Counted from the stretch's first letter, positions 10,395-23,590 are shown. The stretch is DNA of 64,000 bases from Pycnopodia helianthoides (GCA_032158295.1 CM063262.1:10425977-10489976), one strand, 5' to 3'. Notes: generated by a model from the sequence alone, not told the origin. Numbers and translations: made by a program.

Positions 10395-10570
10395 AGTTTA
10401 TGTAGTACCTTATAAGGGTTTACAAGGTGCTGCGGCTCAGAAACACAGGGGCAATCCCATTCTCTTAGCGATAAGTGTAACTGGGTTCGTTTACGTGCAT
10501 TACCATGATTACAGTACACACGACACGGGACCTATGGCTTTACGTCCCATCCGTCCCAATCAATGTTTGA
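10395..10570 (-). mobile_element. SINE family A body fragment, head missing
   Basis: On the - strand it carries GGGACGTAAAGCC, AACCCAGTTACACTTATCG and the 3' body, but no tRNA-like head. It abuts the MITE at 10255-10394. Confidence 0.7.
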
Positions 10571-10599
10571 ATACGTGCGAGACTTCCACAGACTATGCT

Positions 10600-12584
10600 T
10601 TTATTCTTTTTAACCCTACATGAACATATTATTCCAAATTAAACCAAAGAGTTAAGCTTACTTTTTGGTATTCTTTAACCAGTACTGCAAAAGGTACTAA
10701 AAAAAAGAATTTTTACCGAAAATACAGCTTGTTTTAACTGAAATCTTAAGTGTTTTTCTGAGATGTGTACTCGATGAATTGCAGGTCCAAGAAGTTATTT
10801 CCAAAGTATCTTGGAGGTAAAAAGCAGAAGTGACCAATGATAGAAGAAATGAATATCTGTAAATTTTAGAACCTTTAAAATAGATAACGTTAATCATGTG
10901 GCAGTGTAACACCTGCAAAATTTAAATGAGTCAGACATGCATCTTTTGCCATGTTTACAAATGTGTTTTTAATAAGGTACTTGTGATACAGTTATGGGGA
11001 AATAATAACAAAATTATTGAATGAATAGTTAGTTAACCACTTTACGTCGGTACTTTAAAACAAAATCCTTGCCCACCAGCGATATTTCTTGTGTGACTTT
11101 TTTTAGCTTCTTGAGCTATCGTTTTTCTTTCAAAATATTGTTGCCACTCCACTCCAAAGCCTGACTTGACAAAGGAAAGACAAATGTTCTCATAATTAGC
11201 TCTGTGATTTGATGTTGTTATGTGTACGGGTGAAACAAAGCACTTCACGGTAGGTGCCTGCCTGTCTGTATTGATAAAAACTTCAGATGTCACATGTCAA
11301 CCAAAAAAGGAGGAAACTTTGAAGTGTGTTCCGAGCGTTATAAAAACCTCTTCTTTAAGTCTGTTCTAAACAAATTTTCGTCTAGAGGCGTTATCTGACC
11401 TGAAGTGGTTAAAGGGCTGAAAATATAAATTTACCAGGCCCTCTTTAAGACGCTTTGTAAATAGTCTTCTTTTCAAAGTTTCCCTGGTCATTTTTTGTCC
11501 AAAAAAGCAGCCTATTTCAATTCCATGCTTTCTTTTGGGGATTTTTGTTCTCTTCATTTGAAGTTGCCATTCAAATTCACTACGAGGCTTTCATATTTAT
11601 AACCGTTAGTATTCAATTAAACTTATATGTCAGTCTTTTTAGCCATGTGAAATCGGCTTTTAATTTAGCAGAGATTTCTGCAAAAAGCTGCTGCGGATTT
11701 ATGCGCTGCTTTCCGAGAGTAAATTACCTTTTTCTATCGCTTGATGCAAAAGAACAATTCCTGACACAATTAAGTAAAATTGAATGACCGCTTTGTGGAG
11801 CTTTAAATTTTGCGCCAAACAGAATAACGCGACGTTGAAAATGGCCGCTTATTTGCCCCTTACAACAGAGAAAACGTATATTTTTTATTATTTTTCAAAG
11901 TCAAGTAAAGCACACGATGAATGCACAGCAAATTGTTGTGATGTACTGAGTTGCGAGAATGACTTCAATTTTTGACCAATTTATTGAAACCATACTGGAC
12001 AGTACTTTTTCTAATATTGTATAAAGTGTAGAGTTGCTTTAAAAGTGAACCATGTATGTAGCTTAAAATGTTTTTAGCTAATATTAATTTGTATAAAGAC
12101 TAATTTTGACAACCACTACAGACCAATCTATTGTGGAGTGGTTTTTCGCTATAGATAGGTTGCAATATGACGTAAATCGGCCATCTTTACGGGCAACTTG
12201 GAACGCACAGTCATGCGTTTCGCGTGAGAACGGCGTGCAGCACGCGCACATGTCACAAAACTCGTTGCACGATTGGTTGGTGAACAACGCAGCTGCGTTA
12301 ATAATTTGAGCACTTGACGTGCCTGCAAGCCAAAATGCATTTTTCCCGTAAAGATGGCGTCTATTGGGAACTATCTATTACTTCAATGTAAAAATGTCCA
12401 GGGTATTTTTTTGTTTACACATCAAAGACATCTATGACTAATGAAGTTGACAAAACTTTGGTCGTGTGTGAAATGATGGCTGTAGCTTCAACTCTGACTT
12501 GGGTATTGTCCACCTGTTTGCAGTCTTGGACCCAAAGTGCACACTTTCAAAGTTACTGGCGGAGCCCGAGTCGGAGCCTAACCA
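10600..12584. other. AT-rich intergenic sequence, no supported gene
   Basis: Only short, unconvincing ORFs are present. A moderately GC-rich patch at 12100-12370 contains GATAGGTTGCAATATGACG and CCCGTAAAGATGGCG on either side; it may be another diverged element but no clear TIR was established. Confidence 0.45.
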
Positions 12585-12775
12585 GGGCCCAATTTCATAG
12601 AGTTGCTTAAGCACAAAAAATAGTTAAGCACTACAAAATTATGCTTACCAGAATAAGGTTACCAGCCAAACTACCATGTCACATGTACAACTTGTGACTG
12701 GTATTCTGCTCATTTATGCTTAGCAGACAATTGTTGGGCAATTTGTTCTGCTTAAGCAGCTCTATAAAATTGGGC
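12585..12775. mobile_element. MITE family 2 (GGGCCCAATTTCATAGAG termini)
   Basis: Left GGGCCCAATTTCATAGAG and right CAGCTCTATAAAATTGGGC are inverted repeats. The interior GCTTACCAGAATAAGGTTAC and ACTGGTATTCTGCTC pair as a foldback. This family has at least eight copies in the window. Confidence 0.85.
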
Positions 12776-13295
12776 ACTATAGGCTATTGAAAATTAAGGA
12801 ATGGTCTAATCCTAATAATTAGGGGTACTAAAGTTGTCAAGTTGCACATTTTTAGATTTACATCAGCACTATGTATTTACTTTATATACCGTCACACACA
12901 GATCCTTGTCATTTGATTGGTGGAACTTGCGTCACATGTCATCCCTTATTTTTGCCATGTATATACTGCAGCAATGTTCCACACTTCAATATTGGAGTGC
13001 AATGTGGATGATTATCGGACACTTTGCAGCAGTGTTCCCACTGTTATGGGTGGCTAGTGCGTAAAGGGCTCCCCTCTCACCAATGTGCATTGGTTCTCTC
13101 CTATGCCACAAGGGTTTTTCTGTGCTAAGCAATTTTGTGGGCTCTTATTCAACAGCTTTATGAAATAGGGCCATGTCATCTAGCTACCATAGTGTTGGTC
13201 CTTGTATGCAACAACATAAATTAATACTGATTTGCATCAGACAAAATCGGCGCCAGACTATTTCCCATTCTTGCTTCTGTTTGGTTACATTGGCT

Positions 13296-13427
13296 GTGTC
13301 CAAATTGGTGGCTACAGCTACGGCTTTGGCTAGACTTCCGCATCATCATGCGTTGACGTATAGAACGTCCTTAGTAACACCCTTAACAACAGTCGTAGCC
13401 GTAGCTGTAGCCGCCAATTCGGATACG
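13296..13427. mobile_element. Foldback MITE with GTGTCCAAATTGG termini
   Basis: GTGTCCAAATTGGTGGCTAC at the left is the inverse of GTAGCCGCCAATTCGGATAC at the right, continuing through AGCTACGGC. Arms are about 30 bp. Confidence 0.75.
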
Positions 13428-13929
13428 CCCATATCTGGATGCAAGAGAAACAATATGTCCACACTAAACAAAAAAGTGTATAGGGCCTAGGCAGAGTTCT
13501 AGGAATGTGTGATGTGTTTGTTTTCCCAGTTTGAAACCAGTGTGTTACCAAAAGAAATAGAGTTTTCTGTTAAGTTTGGATATAGTTCTACGATGATGGG
13601 TTAACGTGTTGTGCTAGGTGCTTATATTCGCCTAAGCCTTTTTTTACAAATATTATCAGCTCAATAATTGGACAATTGGACTGTTTGAATGAAGCACTTC
13701 TGCCACTAAACACTAAAGGTATTATCCAATAGAGAAGAGCGTGTTTATATATTTTGTAGACGTCGATAGAATCTTAATAAAACTATTAAGGTATATTGGT
13801 TATAATTGATGTTGTATTTCTATCAATTTGTGGCTTGAGCCAAGATCCCAACTGATTTATAAATACCACACTTATCTGGCACTACATGCATTACATCTTT
13901 ATTGAAAAGTAGACAATAAAAAACCTCCC

Positions 13930-14280
13930 CTGAACATAGACCCAACCATGGAAGCCCAACCCCTACCGTAGAAGTCCTAACCCCCAAAAGAGGTCCTTAC
14001 CCCTGCCATAGAAGTCCTAACCCCAACCATAGCAGCCCCAGCCCCAACCATAGAAGTCCTAACCCCAACCATAGAAGTCCTAACCCCAACCATAGAAGTC
14101 CTAACTCCAACCATAGAAGTCCTAACTCCAACCATAGAAGTCCTAACTCCAACCATAGAAGTCCTAACTCCAACCATAGAAGTCCTAACCCAAGCATAGA
14201 AGTCCTAACCCAACCATAGAAGTCCTAACCCCAACCATAGCAGCCCCAGCCCCAACCATAGAAGTCCTAACCCCAACCAT
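13930..14280 (+). repeat. 21-bp minisatellite (CCATAGAAGTCCTAACCCCAA)
   Basis: About 15 units of AACCATAGAAGTCCTAACCC, some with AGCAGCCCCAG in place of AGAAGTCCTAA. The unit length is a multiple of 3, so repetitive ORFs arise on the - strand; these are artefacts. A related but more degenerate array lies at 56935-57400. Confidence 0.88.
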
Positions 14281-16289
14281 CTTCATGAAAGGTCTTTTAA
14301 ATATTTTGTTTTAAGTTGCATTTTTTGATAAAAACCAGTACAGTATTTAAAATAACTAAGGGAAAATGGAAAGACATGTACACTAAAACAAAATTACTTA
14401 AAAAGTAACAAAAGTCGTTCTATGTGTTGGGAAAAATGCTCAGTTGATAAGAAGTGGCTCAACTTGTTTTTATATCTGGAGGTTTTATTTGGAGAAATTA
14501 CAAGTTTTTGGGTAGACTCCATTTTCTAATAGGGATGCTCATTGGAGGTGGGAAATCTCAAAGCTCCGTCTTTTCTATCCATCTTTTAAAAAGTGTTAAA
14601 CCAATCAACAAACTTATTAGAATACTTATTTTAACCGAAAGGGCAATGTCATTGCCAACAAATTTGTTTGTGTTTATTTTGCAATACCCCTTCTCTTTCA
14701 CGAGAAAAAAATTCTCCCTGAAAAGTGTGCCTTGCATGTCTCCTTATTACCATTTTGCTTATCTTCGATATGCAAATTAGTCACGGTGCGTACACGTGAC
14801 CTGTGAACGCCCACAAGAAAGACAAAATGGCTGACGTCGGAACATTCCATGTTTTCTCTTCAGTTTTTCCACATTTTATGCCCAATTTGGTCGACAAAAC
14901 TACTGCAAAGTGAGCGAGGTGAGTTTACTATTACTTATAGCATCTGTAGAAGACTTCTTACGGTGATTATGAGGTTTCGAAACGGTCAAAAATCGAGCAA
15001 ACTTCAGGCTTTACTGGTCGGCGGTGGCGGCCATTTTGAAAAACACGTGTGTTGAGATAGTATCTTGATACTTGAAGGATACTTGAAGGAGTAATCCCTT
15101 TGCAGCTGGACAGCTAAACTGGGATGATGTGCTGAGCGTGACGCCATGACCAGTGGTGCAATAATCAAGCCCGCAAAGTTGTTTGACCAGCAACAAAAAA
15201 GCAGTTGAAAAAAGTTTGATGTGAAGATTGAAATTGTTACATTACTTTCTATATAATTTAAACTTTAAAGACATTATTGAATAAATATTGAGTAAAAATT
15301 TAGCTGTTGGGCAGGTGTGTGTGCTGCTTTTAAGGTAAAAAGACAGGTTGTCATTTTGTTTGTGGCCAGAACACTTGTACCGGGGGGGGGGGGGGTGTGG
15401 GGGGGGGGCTGGGGCTGGGTTCATGTGTTCATGGAGATAAGTTCCTACAGAAATAACCCATGCAAAAATGCTGTATCCAACCTACTTTTTCCAGGGGAAT
15501 TTTTTTTCTTCAGATTTTATTTTACTCTTGCCATTAGAAAGATTGACAGAATGTAAACAGAGATGAACAGCAACTTCAAATTATTGGGTCTAATGTCGAA
15601 AGTGTTTAAAAAATAATATAGTGTTTTAGCTACCAACACCTTGGAAGGAATATTTAAAAACGGAAAATAAATCTCAACAGCCATCAACATTATTTTTTTA
15701 AATTCCTTTAGAAAGTGTGGGCTGGTGTGGCAGGAGATTCTGTCCCTCATGTTAATTTAAGGTATGGGGGACAGACACACCGGGGGGGGGGGGGGGGGAC
15801 AAAATCCCCTAAATGATACCGAACTGGCATTTTTTTCCCCCTAAACTGCATGAAATTCGAAGGAAAATAAAAATGGGGACTGGACATCGTTTTTATAAGA
15901 ATATTTTAAAGAAAACTAAAGTTGATGTCTGTCATCAGATCACAATAACCTACATACCCCAATTGCTTAAAGATAGGGTTAAAGATTGTATTTTTTTCCA
16001 ATGTAAGGCAAAACATTTGTAAAAACATGTTCAGCGTCCTGCTTTTTTTTTTTTTTCTTTCAATGGCCGCGCGACATTTTTCAAGACAACCGGACGGGCT
16101 ATTTTTCAAGATGGTTGCCAACTTTTTTCTTTGTTGCTTTTCGGTGTGCTTAAGTAAAAAAATATGATGTTATGTATTTTAGAATTGATTTTTTTCCGTC
16201 AGAGAGCGCAAACAATTTTCTTTTAAAAAATTTATAGGCAAAATATAAAGAAAAATACAATACTAGTCACACTATTTGAATGTTTTAGC
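14281..16289. other. Intergenic sequence with G homopolymer tracts, no supported gene
   Basis: Long G runs lie at about 15381-15409 and 15782-15798. ORFs here are short and of simple composition. No splice-flanked segment or repeat family was recognised. Confidence 0.45.
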
Positions 16290-16440
16290 TGAATACAGTG
16301 TCTACGCTGTCATGGTATACTATTTTCACAAGAACGTTGACTCCATCCACGTTTAACGAGGTGACAGCAGGTACACAGTCGCAGAAATTTGCAAACGGAC
16401 ACCAACCCTCAGAAATCTGAGAAATGATTCATGCATGAAT
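16290..16440 (+). repeat. Dispersed repeat, full copy (GTGACAGCAGGTAC)
   Basis: Contains ATACAGTGTCTAC, ATTTTCACAAG, GAGGTGACAGCAGGTAC and CACCAACCCTCAGAAAT. It is matched at 21600-21742, where the copy is cut by a SINE. Confidence 0.65.
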
Positions 16441-16772
16441 AATTTATCAGATTCAAATATTTTGGGGTGAATTATCCAAACCGTATTATTACTCCGAAGG
16501 GAATCCTTTCTCAAAACAGTTTGTACTATCATCGGCTGAAGTGCATCTCACAAAGTTTTTATGGTCATTACAAATTTGAAATGAGAAAACAGCAAAAAAC
16601 TGTCATGGTATACTACTGTAACCTGGGTGCGACAAACCCTGAGTACTGTTGTCCAAAAGGGAGGGGAGTTGTGGTTATAGTCCAATATGGGGACCCTAAC
16701 TTTAAATTTCAAAACAATTATTGAATGAAAGAATTGCAAATTTAATGATTTGATTGTTTTGTTTATGTGCAG

Positions 16773-16914
16773 TGAGGAGGACACCAACTAACAGCCACAG
16801 ATCCACTCAAAAGTCAACAGATGTGTCAGACAATAGACTGGGAGAGGACCTCTTTCATCCTTGCCCTCAGAGTCAGAATGTCAAGAACAAGAAAAAGGTC
16901 TTCTACTTTTAAAG
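16773..16914 (+). other. Candidate exon 1 of + strand exon series
   Basis: Acceptor TTTATGTGCAG, donor GTGAGA at 16915, 142 nt. One frame is open for 45 codons but meets TAA one codon before the donor; the other two stop at once. It could be non-coding or carry the end of a CDS. Confidence 0.4.
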
Positions 16915-17179
16915 GTGAGAATGTTTTTTCTTTTAGAGAATACAGTTAGTTGCAGAGCTAAGGGGTGGTGGGGGGGGGGACTTGTGCGCAGGCCCAAGAT
17001 GACCCAAAATCAACCAAGGCATTTAAAAAAAAATTAAATTGTTTTCTTCTTTGAAGACCCTCCTTTTCAATGTCGGTGCCCCTTGGGACTGTGACTCAAT
17101 CTATAAATTTAACCTGTGGTTATTACTGTGTCAAAATTAGTGCTAAGATTTTCAAAGACAAAGTGAGTGAGTGAAGATT

Positions 17180-18270
17180 CACATCCTGTAACCTGGGTGC
17201 GACGAACCCTGAGTACTGTTGTTCAAAAGGGACGAGGGGAGTTGTGGTTATAGTCCAATATGTGGGTTTGGGTTCTGGTGGGTAGGGAGGGGTCTGTGGT
17301 TCCATTGGCTTGATGGTAGTAAAGTAGTCTAAAATGGGTTTTGTGTTCGAGTGGGCAGAGAGGCCGGGGGTTGTGGTTCCAATGACTTTCAAGACAGTAG
17401 CATCATAGTCCAATATGTGGGTTTGGGTTCTGGTGGTCAGCGAGAGGGGGCTGTGGTTCCATTGGCTTGACCGTTAAGTAATGTAATCCAAAATGGGGTT
17501 CGGGCTAGTGGATGGTGGGGGGGGGGGGTTGTGCTTGCATTGGCTTGACCGTAGTAACGTAGTTCAAAATGGGCAGGGAGTGGGTTGTGGTTCCATTTGG
17601 TTTGACCGTTAAGTAATTTATTCCAAAATGGGGTTCGGACTAGTGGATGGTGGGGGGGGGGGGTTGTGGTTCCATTGGCTTGACCGTAGTAGCGTAGTCC
17701 AAAATGGGGATTGGGTTCTGGTGGGTAGGGAGGGGGGTTGTGGTTCCATTGGCTTGACCGCAGTAACGTAGTCCAAAATGGGATTGGGTTCTGGTGGGTA
17801 GGGAGGGGGTTGTGGTTCCATTGGCTTGATGGTAGTATCACAGTCCAGTTAGTGGGTTTGGGTTCTGATGGGTAGGGAGGGGGTTGTGGTTCCATTGGCT
17901 TGATGGTATTATCACAGTCCAGTTAGTGGGTTTGGGTTCTGATGGGTAGGGAGGGGGTTGTGGTTCCATTGGCTTGATGGTATTATCACAGTCCAGTTAG
18001 TGGGTTTGGGTTCTGATGGGTAGGGAGGGGGTTGTGGTTCAATTGGCTTGATGATGGTAGTATCACAGTCCAATTAGTGGGTTTGGGTTCTGATGTGTAG
18101 GGAGGGGGTTGTGGTTCCATTGGCTTGATGGTATTATCACAGTCCAGTTAGTGGGTTTGGGTTCTGATGGGTAGGGAGGGGGTTGTGGTTCCATTGGCTT
18201 GATGGTATTATCACAGTCCAGTTAGTGGGTTTGGGTTCTGATGTGTAGGGAGGGGGTTGTGGTTCCAGGG
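17180..18270 (+). repeat. 75-bp G-rich minisatellite
   Basis: The unit contains GGGTTCTGATGGGTAGGGAG, GGTTGTGGTTCCATTGGC and TTATCACAGTCCAGTTAGTG. It is regular with a 75-bp period from about 17820 and more degenerate upstream. Proline-rich ORFs on the - strand are artefacts. A stray unit appears near 19410-19440. Confidence 0.88.
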
Positions 18271-19546
18271 CTTGCCCTTAATTTTTTCTGAGAGTAGCCC
18301 ACCGGGCAAGTAAATTGTGTTTTATACTAGCCCGCAGAAATTTTTACTAGCCCGAGAAAATATGTTTGGAAAAAACATAACCATTTAATCAGGTTTAATG
18401 TTCTTGTTGACTACTGAGAAGGTTGAGTGACTTTTGTTCATGGCTAGAGTTGCTGCGTTTTCTCGCTTGTTTGGTGACGGATTTTGGATTTTTAACGGTG
18501 GACATTTACAGCCACATGTTGCAGCCCGGTAGTAAAAATTCTTTGTGAACACGTTTTAGTTGCTTGTACTCGCTGTCACAACACACTCATAAGCCTGTGC
18601 GTTTACGGTTATTTTTGTAAACGTGTAACCATTTCTGAAACGGTCCGTTTCAGACACCAAATTTAGGGTTTAAAAAAAAATAATTTACGCAACCGTGCAT
18701 GCGATAGCAAAACATTGCGTCTTCATAACACTAACACTACAGCATTTTGACTTGGCACAACCACGCCGCAAAAAAACCCCATAAAACAACGAACAAAAAT
18801 AAAATAAAGAGAAACAAATCTTACATTATACAATTAACTAATCTTTCCATTCATCCAGGGGATCCTAAACTCTGTCTTTTTTGTAAAATGAAGCCTAAAT
18901 GTTGCGTAGTTTTTCGTAAAACCAGCCGACATTTCGGATTTCCAAGTGTGCTCGGCAGACCACGCTGTCAACGGATTTTGCGTGCGCACCAGCGACGCCA
19001 TTGCTGTATACGCTTTTATCACGACACCAGTGATAATGATTATTGCACGTTCGGGGGGAATAACCTTCTGCATAGAAACGTAGAGTCTTTCGTCAAGGCG
19101 TTTGTGATTTTGTATGCTATCGCGTACCGCACTGGTTGTTCTCATTCTATCGTATTGTTTTGAAACGCCCTCTAGCGTTCAATGTTTCTTAGCTTTATTG
19201 TAGCACGCAAAGTCACGTGATAACAAAGACTACAGACCTGTAAAGTGGAAACGATGTGACTGCTTGTGTGTTGCACGGGTAGCACGATGTGTACATCGAG
19301 ATCAAGATGTGGTCATTCATGCGTTTCGCGGCACTTTCAAGTGATTTTTTTTTACGGTTATCCGAACCGAAAAAATGTAAACGTGTAGCGTGGTTACATT
19401 TGCAACAAAAGGGGGGGGGGCTGTGGTTCCATTGGCTCGATTTTTTGAGGTCAGAAATAAGAAGGCCAACTATTTTGAAGATCTCAGACAGGGTTGGTTA
19501 GGTTTAGTTAAGTAAAGTTAGGAGGGGAAGGGGAGATGATCATTCA
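18271..19546. other. Fragment of MITE family 3 followed by unique sequence
   Basis: 18271-18364 matches the left end of the element at 19547-19918 (GGGCTTGCCCTTAA, AGTAGCCCACCGGGCAAGTAAA). From 18365 on I see no repeat family and no exon with support. Confidence 0.5.
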
Positions 19547-19918
19547 CAGGCCTTGCGCTTAAGCTTTTTGTAAAGTAGCCCGCCGGTCCAGTAAACTGTG
19601 CATTTTACTTGCCCCCAGGAAGTTTTAGTAGCCCAGATTTTAAACAGGAATTGCCATAAATGTAATGTTCTGATGTGTTTATGTTAACGATCACAACCAG
19701 TTTAACGATCAAATGAAGTTATATTCACACACTCAATAACGATTAACACATTTTATACATTAATTATTCACATCCGAAAAGGAAGAAATAAGCTTTGTAA
19801 ACAAGTAGGTTGCACAGTTTTTAGTAGCCCACAGGGCAAGTTGAGAATTGGTGTTTACTAGCCCATAGCATTTTTTACTAGACAATGTACGCTGGGCTAG
19901 TGTTAAGGGTGAGCCCTG
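19547..19918. mobile_element. MITE family 3 (CAGGCCTTGCGCTTAA termini)
   Basis: Left CAGGCCTTGCGCTTAA and right TTAAGGGTGAGCCCTG form an inverted pair. Interior blocks AGTAGCCCGCCGG and TACTAGCCCATAGC recur within the element. No coding capacity. Confidence 0.7.
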
Positions 19919-20230
19919 ATTCAATGAAATTACGTCTCATCAATAAGGAGGGTAGGTGTTAGTGTCAGGCGTAGACGTTAATACTCCAATGCGTCATTCT
20001 TTGCAGATTGCAAAATTACTCCCAGATATAGAGGGCGTTCCATTAGCGTTGGACTTTCATGGTAAATTTACTGTCATATGAAATCAAATCGATATGAATG
20101 GGGCCTGAAGTTTCATCTTAGAGAGAGCAAGTTGAGTCCAATTTCATTTTGCAAAGAGCACTTCCATCATGTCCATTGGAAGAAAGCCTTTTTATTGAGA
20201 ACTTTTAAGAAGGCACCGAGGCCAAGACCA

Positions 20231-20472
20231 GGGCCCAATTTCATAGAGCTGCTAAGCACAAAAATTTGCTTAGCATGAAATTTCTTCCTTGATAAAAACA
20301 GGGTTACCAACCAAATTTCCATGTGTTGCATAGTGCTTGTTACTGGTATTCAGCTGTTGTTTGCTTATCCTGAAAATCATGTGGAAATTTGGTTGGTAAT
20401 CCTGTTTTTATCAATGAAGAAGTTTCATGCTATGCACATTTTTGTGCTTAGCAGCTCTATGAAATTGGGCCC
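20231..20472. mobile_element. MITE family 2 copy, near-complete hairpin
   Basis: GGGCCCAATTTCATAGAGC and its inverse close an almost continuous foldback. The interior CAGGGTTACCAACCAAATTT pairs with AAATTTGGTTGGTAATCCTG, and GCTTAGCATGAAATTTCTTC pairs with GAAGTTTCATGCTATGC. Confidence 0.85.
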
Positions 20473-20976
20473 AGGGCAACAGAGCCTCCAGGCTGGGCCA
20501 CTTGTGTAATTCCAGGCCTTAGGGATGAGATAAATCACATTTGAGTACCCTCTATGTAAAAAGAAATAGTGTTTTTAAAGAAGTGAATTACATAGGTATC
20601 TGACCTAGGGGGCAGGGTGAGCAACTGCCCTCTGGAATTCAGGCACAGCAAAAAGTTTTTAAAATATTGGACAGTGAAAGCAAAAGAAGACTCTTAATTA
20701 GAAGTTGGTACTTGCGTTTTTAATGTTGTAAATTTTAGGCAATTCAACCCCTCTGCCCCTATTAACCAAAGAGTCCCCATATAGGCCCATGATGCACATA
20801 TGCAAGGTACTAAAGTGTTACGTTTATAAATTAGACAAAGTGTCTGTTGTAGGGATGGGAGGATGGGGGGGGGGGGGTGCTCAAATTCTGTGTTTTGCAG
20901 CCACCCCCACATGAACACAAAAACAAATGTTGTAATCAAACTTGTGTTAAATGATTGTTTATTTTGTTCCACTCAG

Positions 20977-21076
20977 GTTTGTACAATGAGTCGGCACTTC
21001 CCGAGATGTCATCCAATGGACCAAGTAGATTGCTGGCATCTACAACTCAGCAAGTCCAATTTTACTTACCTCTAAG
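20977..21076 (+). other. Candidate exon 2 of + strand exon series
   Basis: Acceptor TTCCACTCAG, donor GTGAGT at 21077, 100 nt. One frame is fully open (LYNESALPEMSS ... QQVQFYLPL) and resembles the open frame of the next segment. The downstream phase is incompatible with simple splicing to 23591. Confidence 0.42.
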
Positions 21077-21167
21077 GTGAGTTTACAATAACTTTAATAA
21101 TTTTTCTTCGGAATGTACAGGCATAGACTTCTTGGTCACTAAGTTATGGAAGACATTAATGTACCAC

Positions 21168-21509
21168 TTAAAGGTATTGTACACTTTTGGTAACAGCTCA
21201 AAATCAGTGTCCACATTTTGTGTGATTAAACATATGCATGAACAAACAAACCTGTGAAAGTTTGAGCACAATTGGTCATCGAGGTCACGAGAAAATAGTG
21301 AAAAGAGATCTTATGTGTTTTCTGTTTTTTCAAATTATCGCGCGCGATAATTACTATTGTTTTACTCCTTTCTCAGAAACGATAGCATTTTAGGCAGAAA
21401 TATTTTAAGGAACCCTTTCTACCATTACTTACTTTAAATCATGTAAGTTATGTGTGAATCTGTGAACATTGTGTTTTTCGATCTTACCAATAGTGTACAG
21501 GGCCTTTAA
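21168..21509. mobile_element. MITE family 1 copy
   Basis: Termini TTAAAGGTATTGTACAC and GTGTACAGGGCCTTTAA, with CACGAGAAAATAGTG and the palindromic TATCGCGCGCGATA inside. Confidence 0.82.
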
Positions 21510-21599
21510 AGGTAGTGTCAAACATTAGTTTTTGTCAATGTATTACTGATTTATAGGCAACATTATCAAGAAAGATACAATGAAAGTCACATGTGAAAG

Positions 21600-22145
21600 T
21601 TTCAGGCGAATACAGTGTCTACTCGTTGAGAAAACAGCAAAAAACTGTCAAGGGTATTTTCACAAGCGTTGAATCCACCACCCACATTTAGCGAGGTGAC
21701 AGCAGGTACCAACCACCCTCAGAAATTTAAGAAACAATTCATGCTCGTGGCCGAGCGGATAAGAACACTGGACTCAAGCTCTGGTGTTTCTGTTCAGCAG
21801 AGTGTGGGTTCGAGTCCCAGTCGTGACACTTGTGTCCTTCAGCAAGACACTTAACCATTATTGCTGCGTCCTTCGGATGGGATGTAAAGCCGTAGGTCTC
21901 GTGTGTTGTGTAATGCACGTAAAGAACCCAGTACACTTATCGTAAAGAGAAGGGGTTCGCCCCGGTGTTCCTGGTTTGATCGGCAGCATATTGCGCCACA
22001 GCACCGTGCATACCATTACATGGTGCTATAAATGCATAGGTCTCATACTTCAAAAACGTAGCTCCACATACATGGCAGGTAAAAATATCAGCGCCTTGTA
22101 TCCTTTGGCAAAAGGCGCTTTATAAATACAGTTATTACAATCGTT
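21600..22145 (+). mobile_element. Older dispersed repeat interrupted by SINE family A
   Basis: 21600-21742 is a copy of the repeat at 16290-16440. It is broken at ATTCATG by a SINE (21746-22140) with intact A box (GTGGCCGAGCGG) and B box (GGGTTCGAGTCCC). The host sequence appears to resume as TCTCAGATTCAGATG. Confidence 0.75.
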
Positions 22146-22357
22146 TCTCAGATTCAGATGTTTTGATTGATTTCTAATCAATGGGGGCATTTCAGATGCA
22201 ATAACTTTTCACAGGATGCTCACTACCATTGTTATCTTTTGAATAATTAGCTTTCAGATAGAGACTATACACAGTTTTGTTTTGAGCTTTAACTCCCTCA
22301 CTATCAACTCTACAACCAAAATAATAGTCACTCTGATGCAATCAATTTACTTATTGG

Positions 22358-22751
22358 TTAAAGGAACATTACAGAATTGGTTTTTGCTAACAAAACGGTT
22401 GCTGGCAGTGTAAGCACTTTATGTAATCCACCATATACATAAACTGACAAACCTGTAGAAGTTTGAGATCGATCGGCCATCTGGGTCACGAGAAAATAGT
22501 GGAAAACCGATTACACATTTGCATGAAATCATATAGATTCAAAAAACGAATAATACGCTCGCTGAGCGATAAACTCCAATCGGAAAATTAGTTTATTCAT
22601 TTCTCATCAAATATGGCATTTCAGACAGAAATATTTCAAGGAATGTTTTTCTATATCATCATCATTAGACCGTGTAAGTTTTATGTAAATCTGTGATAAC
22701 AAAGTTTATTTTACAAGTTTTTTTCTTACCAATTCTGTAATGTTGCTTTAA
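22358..22751. mobile_element. MITE family 1 variant
   Basis: Termini TTAAAGGAACATTACAGAAT and ATTCTGTAATGTTGCTTTAA are nearly exact inverses. The interior keeps TCACGAGAAAATAGTGG and AGACAGAAATATTTCAAGGAA of the family. Confidence 0.85.
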
Positions 22752-23339
22752 GTTTTTTTTACTACCCATCACTAATACAAAAATTTGTAGTACAAAAGTG
22801 AGCAAAAAACGGTGGGGCTCTTTTATATGATATCGTGTTTTGTATAACACGTAACCATAAACTTTATAAGCAATTCTATGTTTACGCTTTTTCTTGCAAC
22901 GTTGAGAAATTGAGATGGTCTGAATGATTGCTGTTTCATCGATCTGTTGAACTAAACTTCAAATTAAGACAACATTTTAGTTAAGAACAATCTGACCTAT
23001 TTTGAAGGGAATTTCCAGCAGTTTGCTTTAATTGAGACTAGACCGTTTCCAGGCGTGTATTAACCCTTACCACCCCTAGACCTATCAAAATCCAACAAGA
23101 TGTTTTTTTTTATTTTGTTGGACTGAGGACTGCACTAAAACTGATTATGCTTTACATAGCATCAGGCGTACCACCATGATCAGAGTTCAATATAGTTGAT
23201 TTACCATGGTGTTGGGTTTTGTTAAGTGAGGAAGGATTCGACTTAACAACCCTTGGGGTTTAGGGTTTTAACCCTCCTACTGTCAGTGACGCTTGGCAAC
23301 ATTTTCCAGTGAGTTGACCAACCATTTGAAACTATTCGA

Positions 23340-23500
23340 CTGCCAAGGTTGTGTACGGTGGCACAACTGTGCACAGAACTAACTGTGTACTGTGTACATG
23401 CATTCCCTCACGGTATCATATTGCAGGCAGGCATAGTTTATCTATCATTCAAAACCACAGTGAATGGTATTGAATGGTCATACAGCATGAGGGTTAAAGG
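23340..23500 (+). repeat. Dispersed unit related to the 62-kb repeat
   Basis: Contains CTGTGTACTGTG, GCATTC, GCATAGTTTATCTATCATTC and TATTGAATGGTCA, matching the tandem repeat at 61997-62360. Confidence 0.65.
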
Positions 23501-23590
23501 ATTAACAGCCTTGAAAATGAAACCTTCGACATTCAAATAGATATTGTTGACAGCAAGTGAATTATAATGATAATTTGTTTTTCTCCATAG

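Noticed and set aside
12530..12584. Exon-like segment after TGTTTGCAG (reads LDPKCTLSKLLAEPES)
   Set aside because: Only the acceptor is present; the segment runs into a MITE with no donor. It may be the remnant of a truncated exon.
13977..14197. MVGVRTS and LWLELGL repeat ORFs
   Set aside because: Frame-neutral 21-bp minisatellite.
17437..17895. Proline-rich 152-codon - strand ORF
   Set aside because: Lies wholly within the G-rich 75-bp minisatellite.
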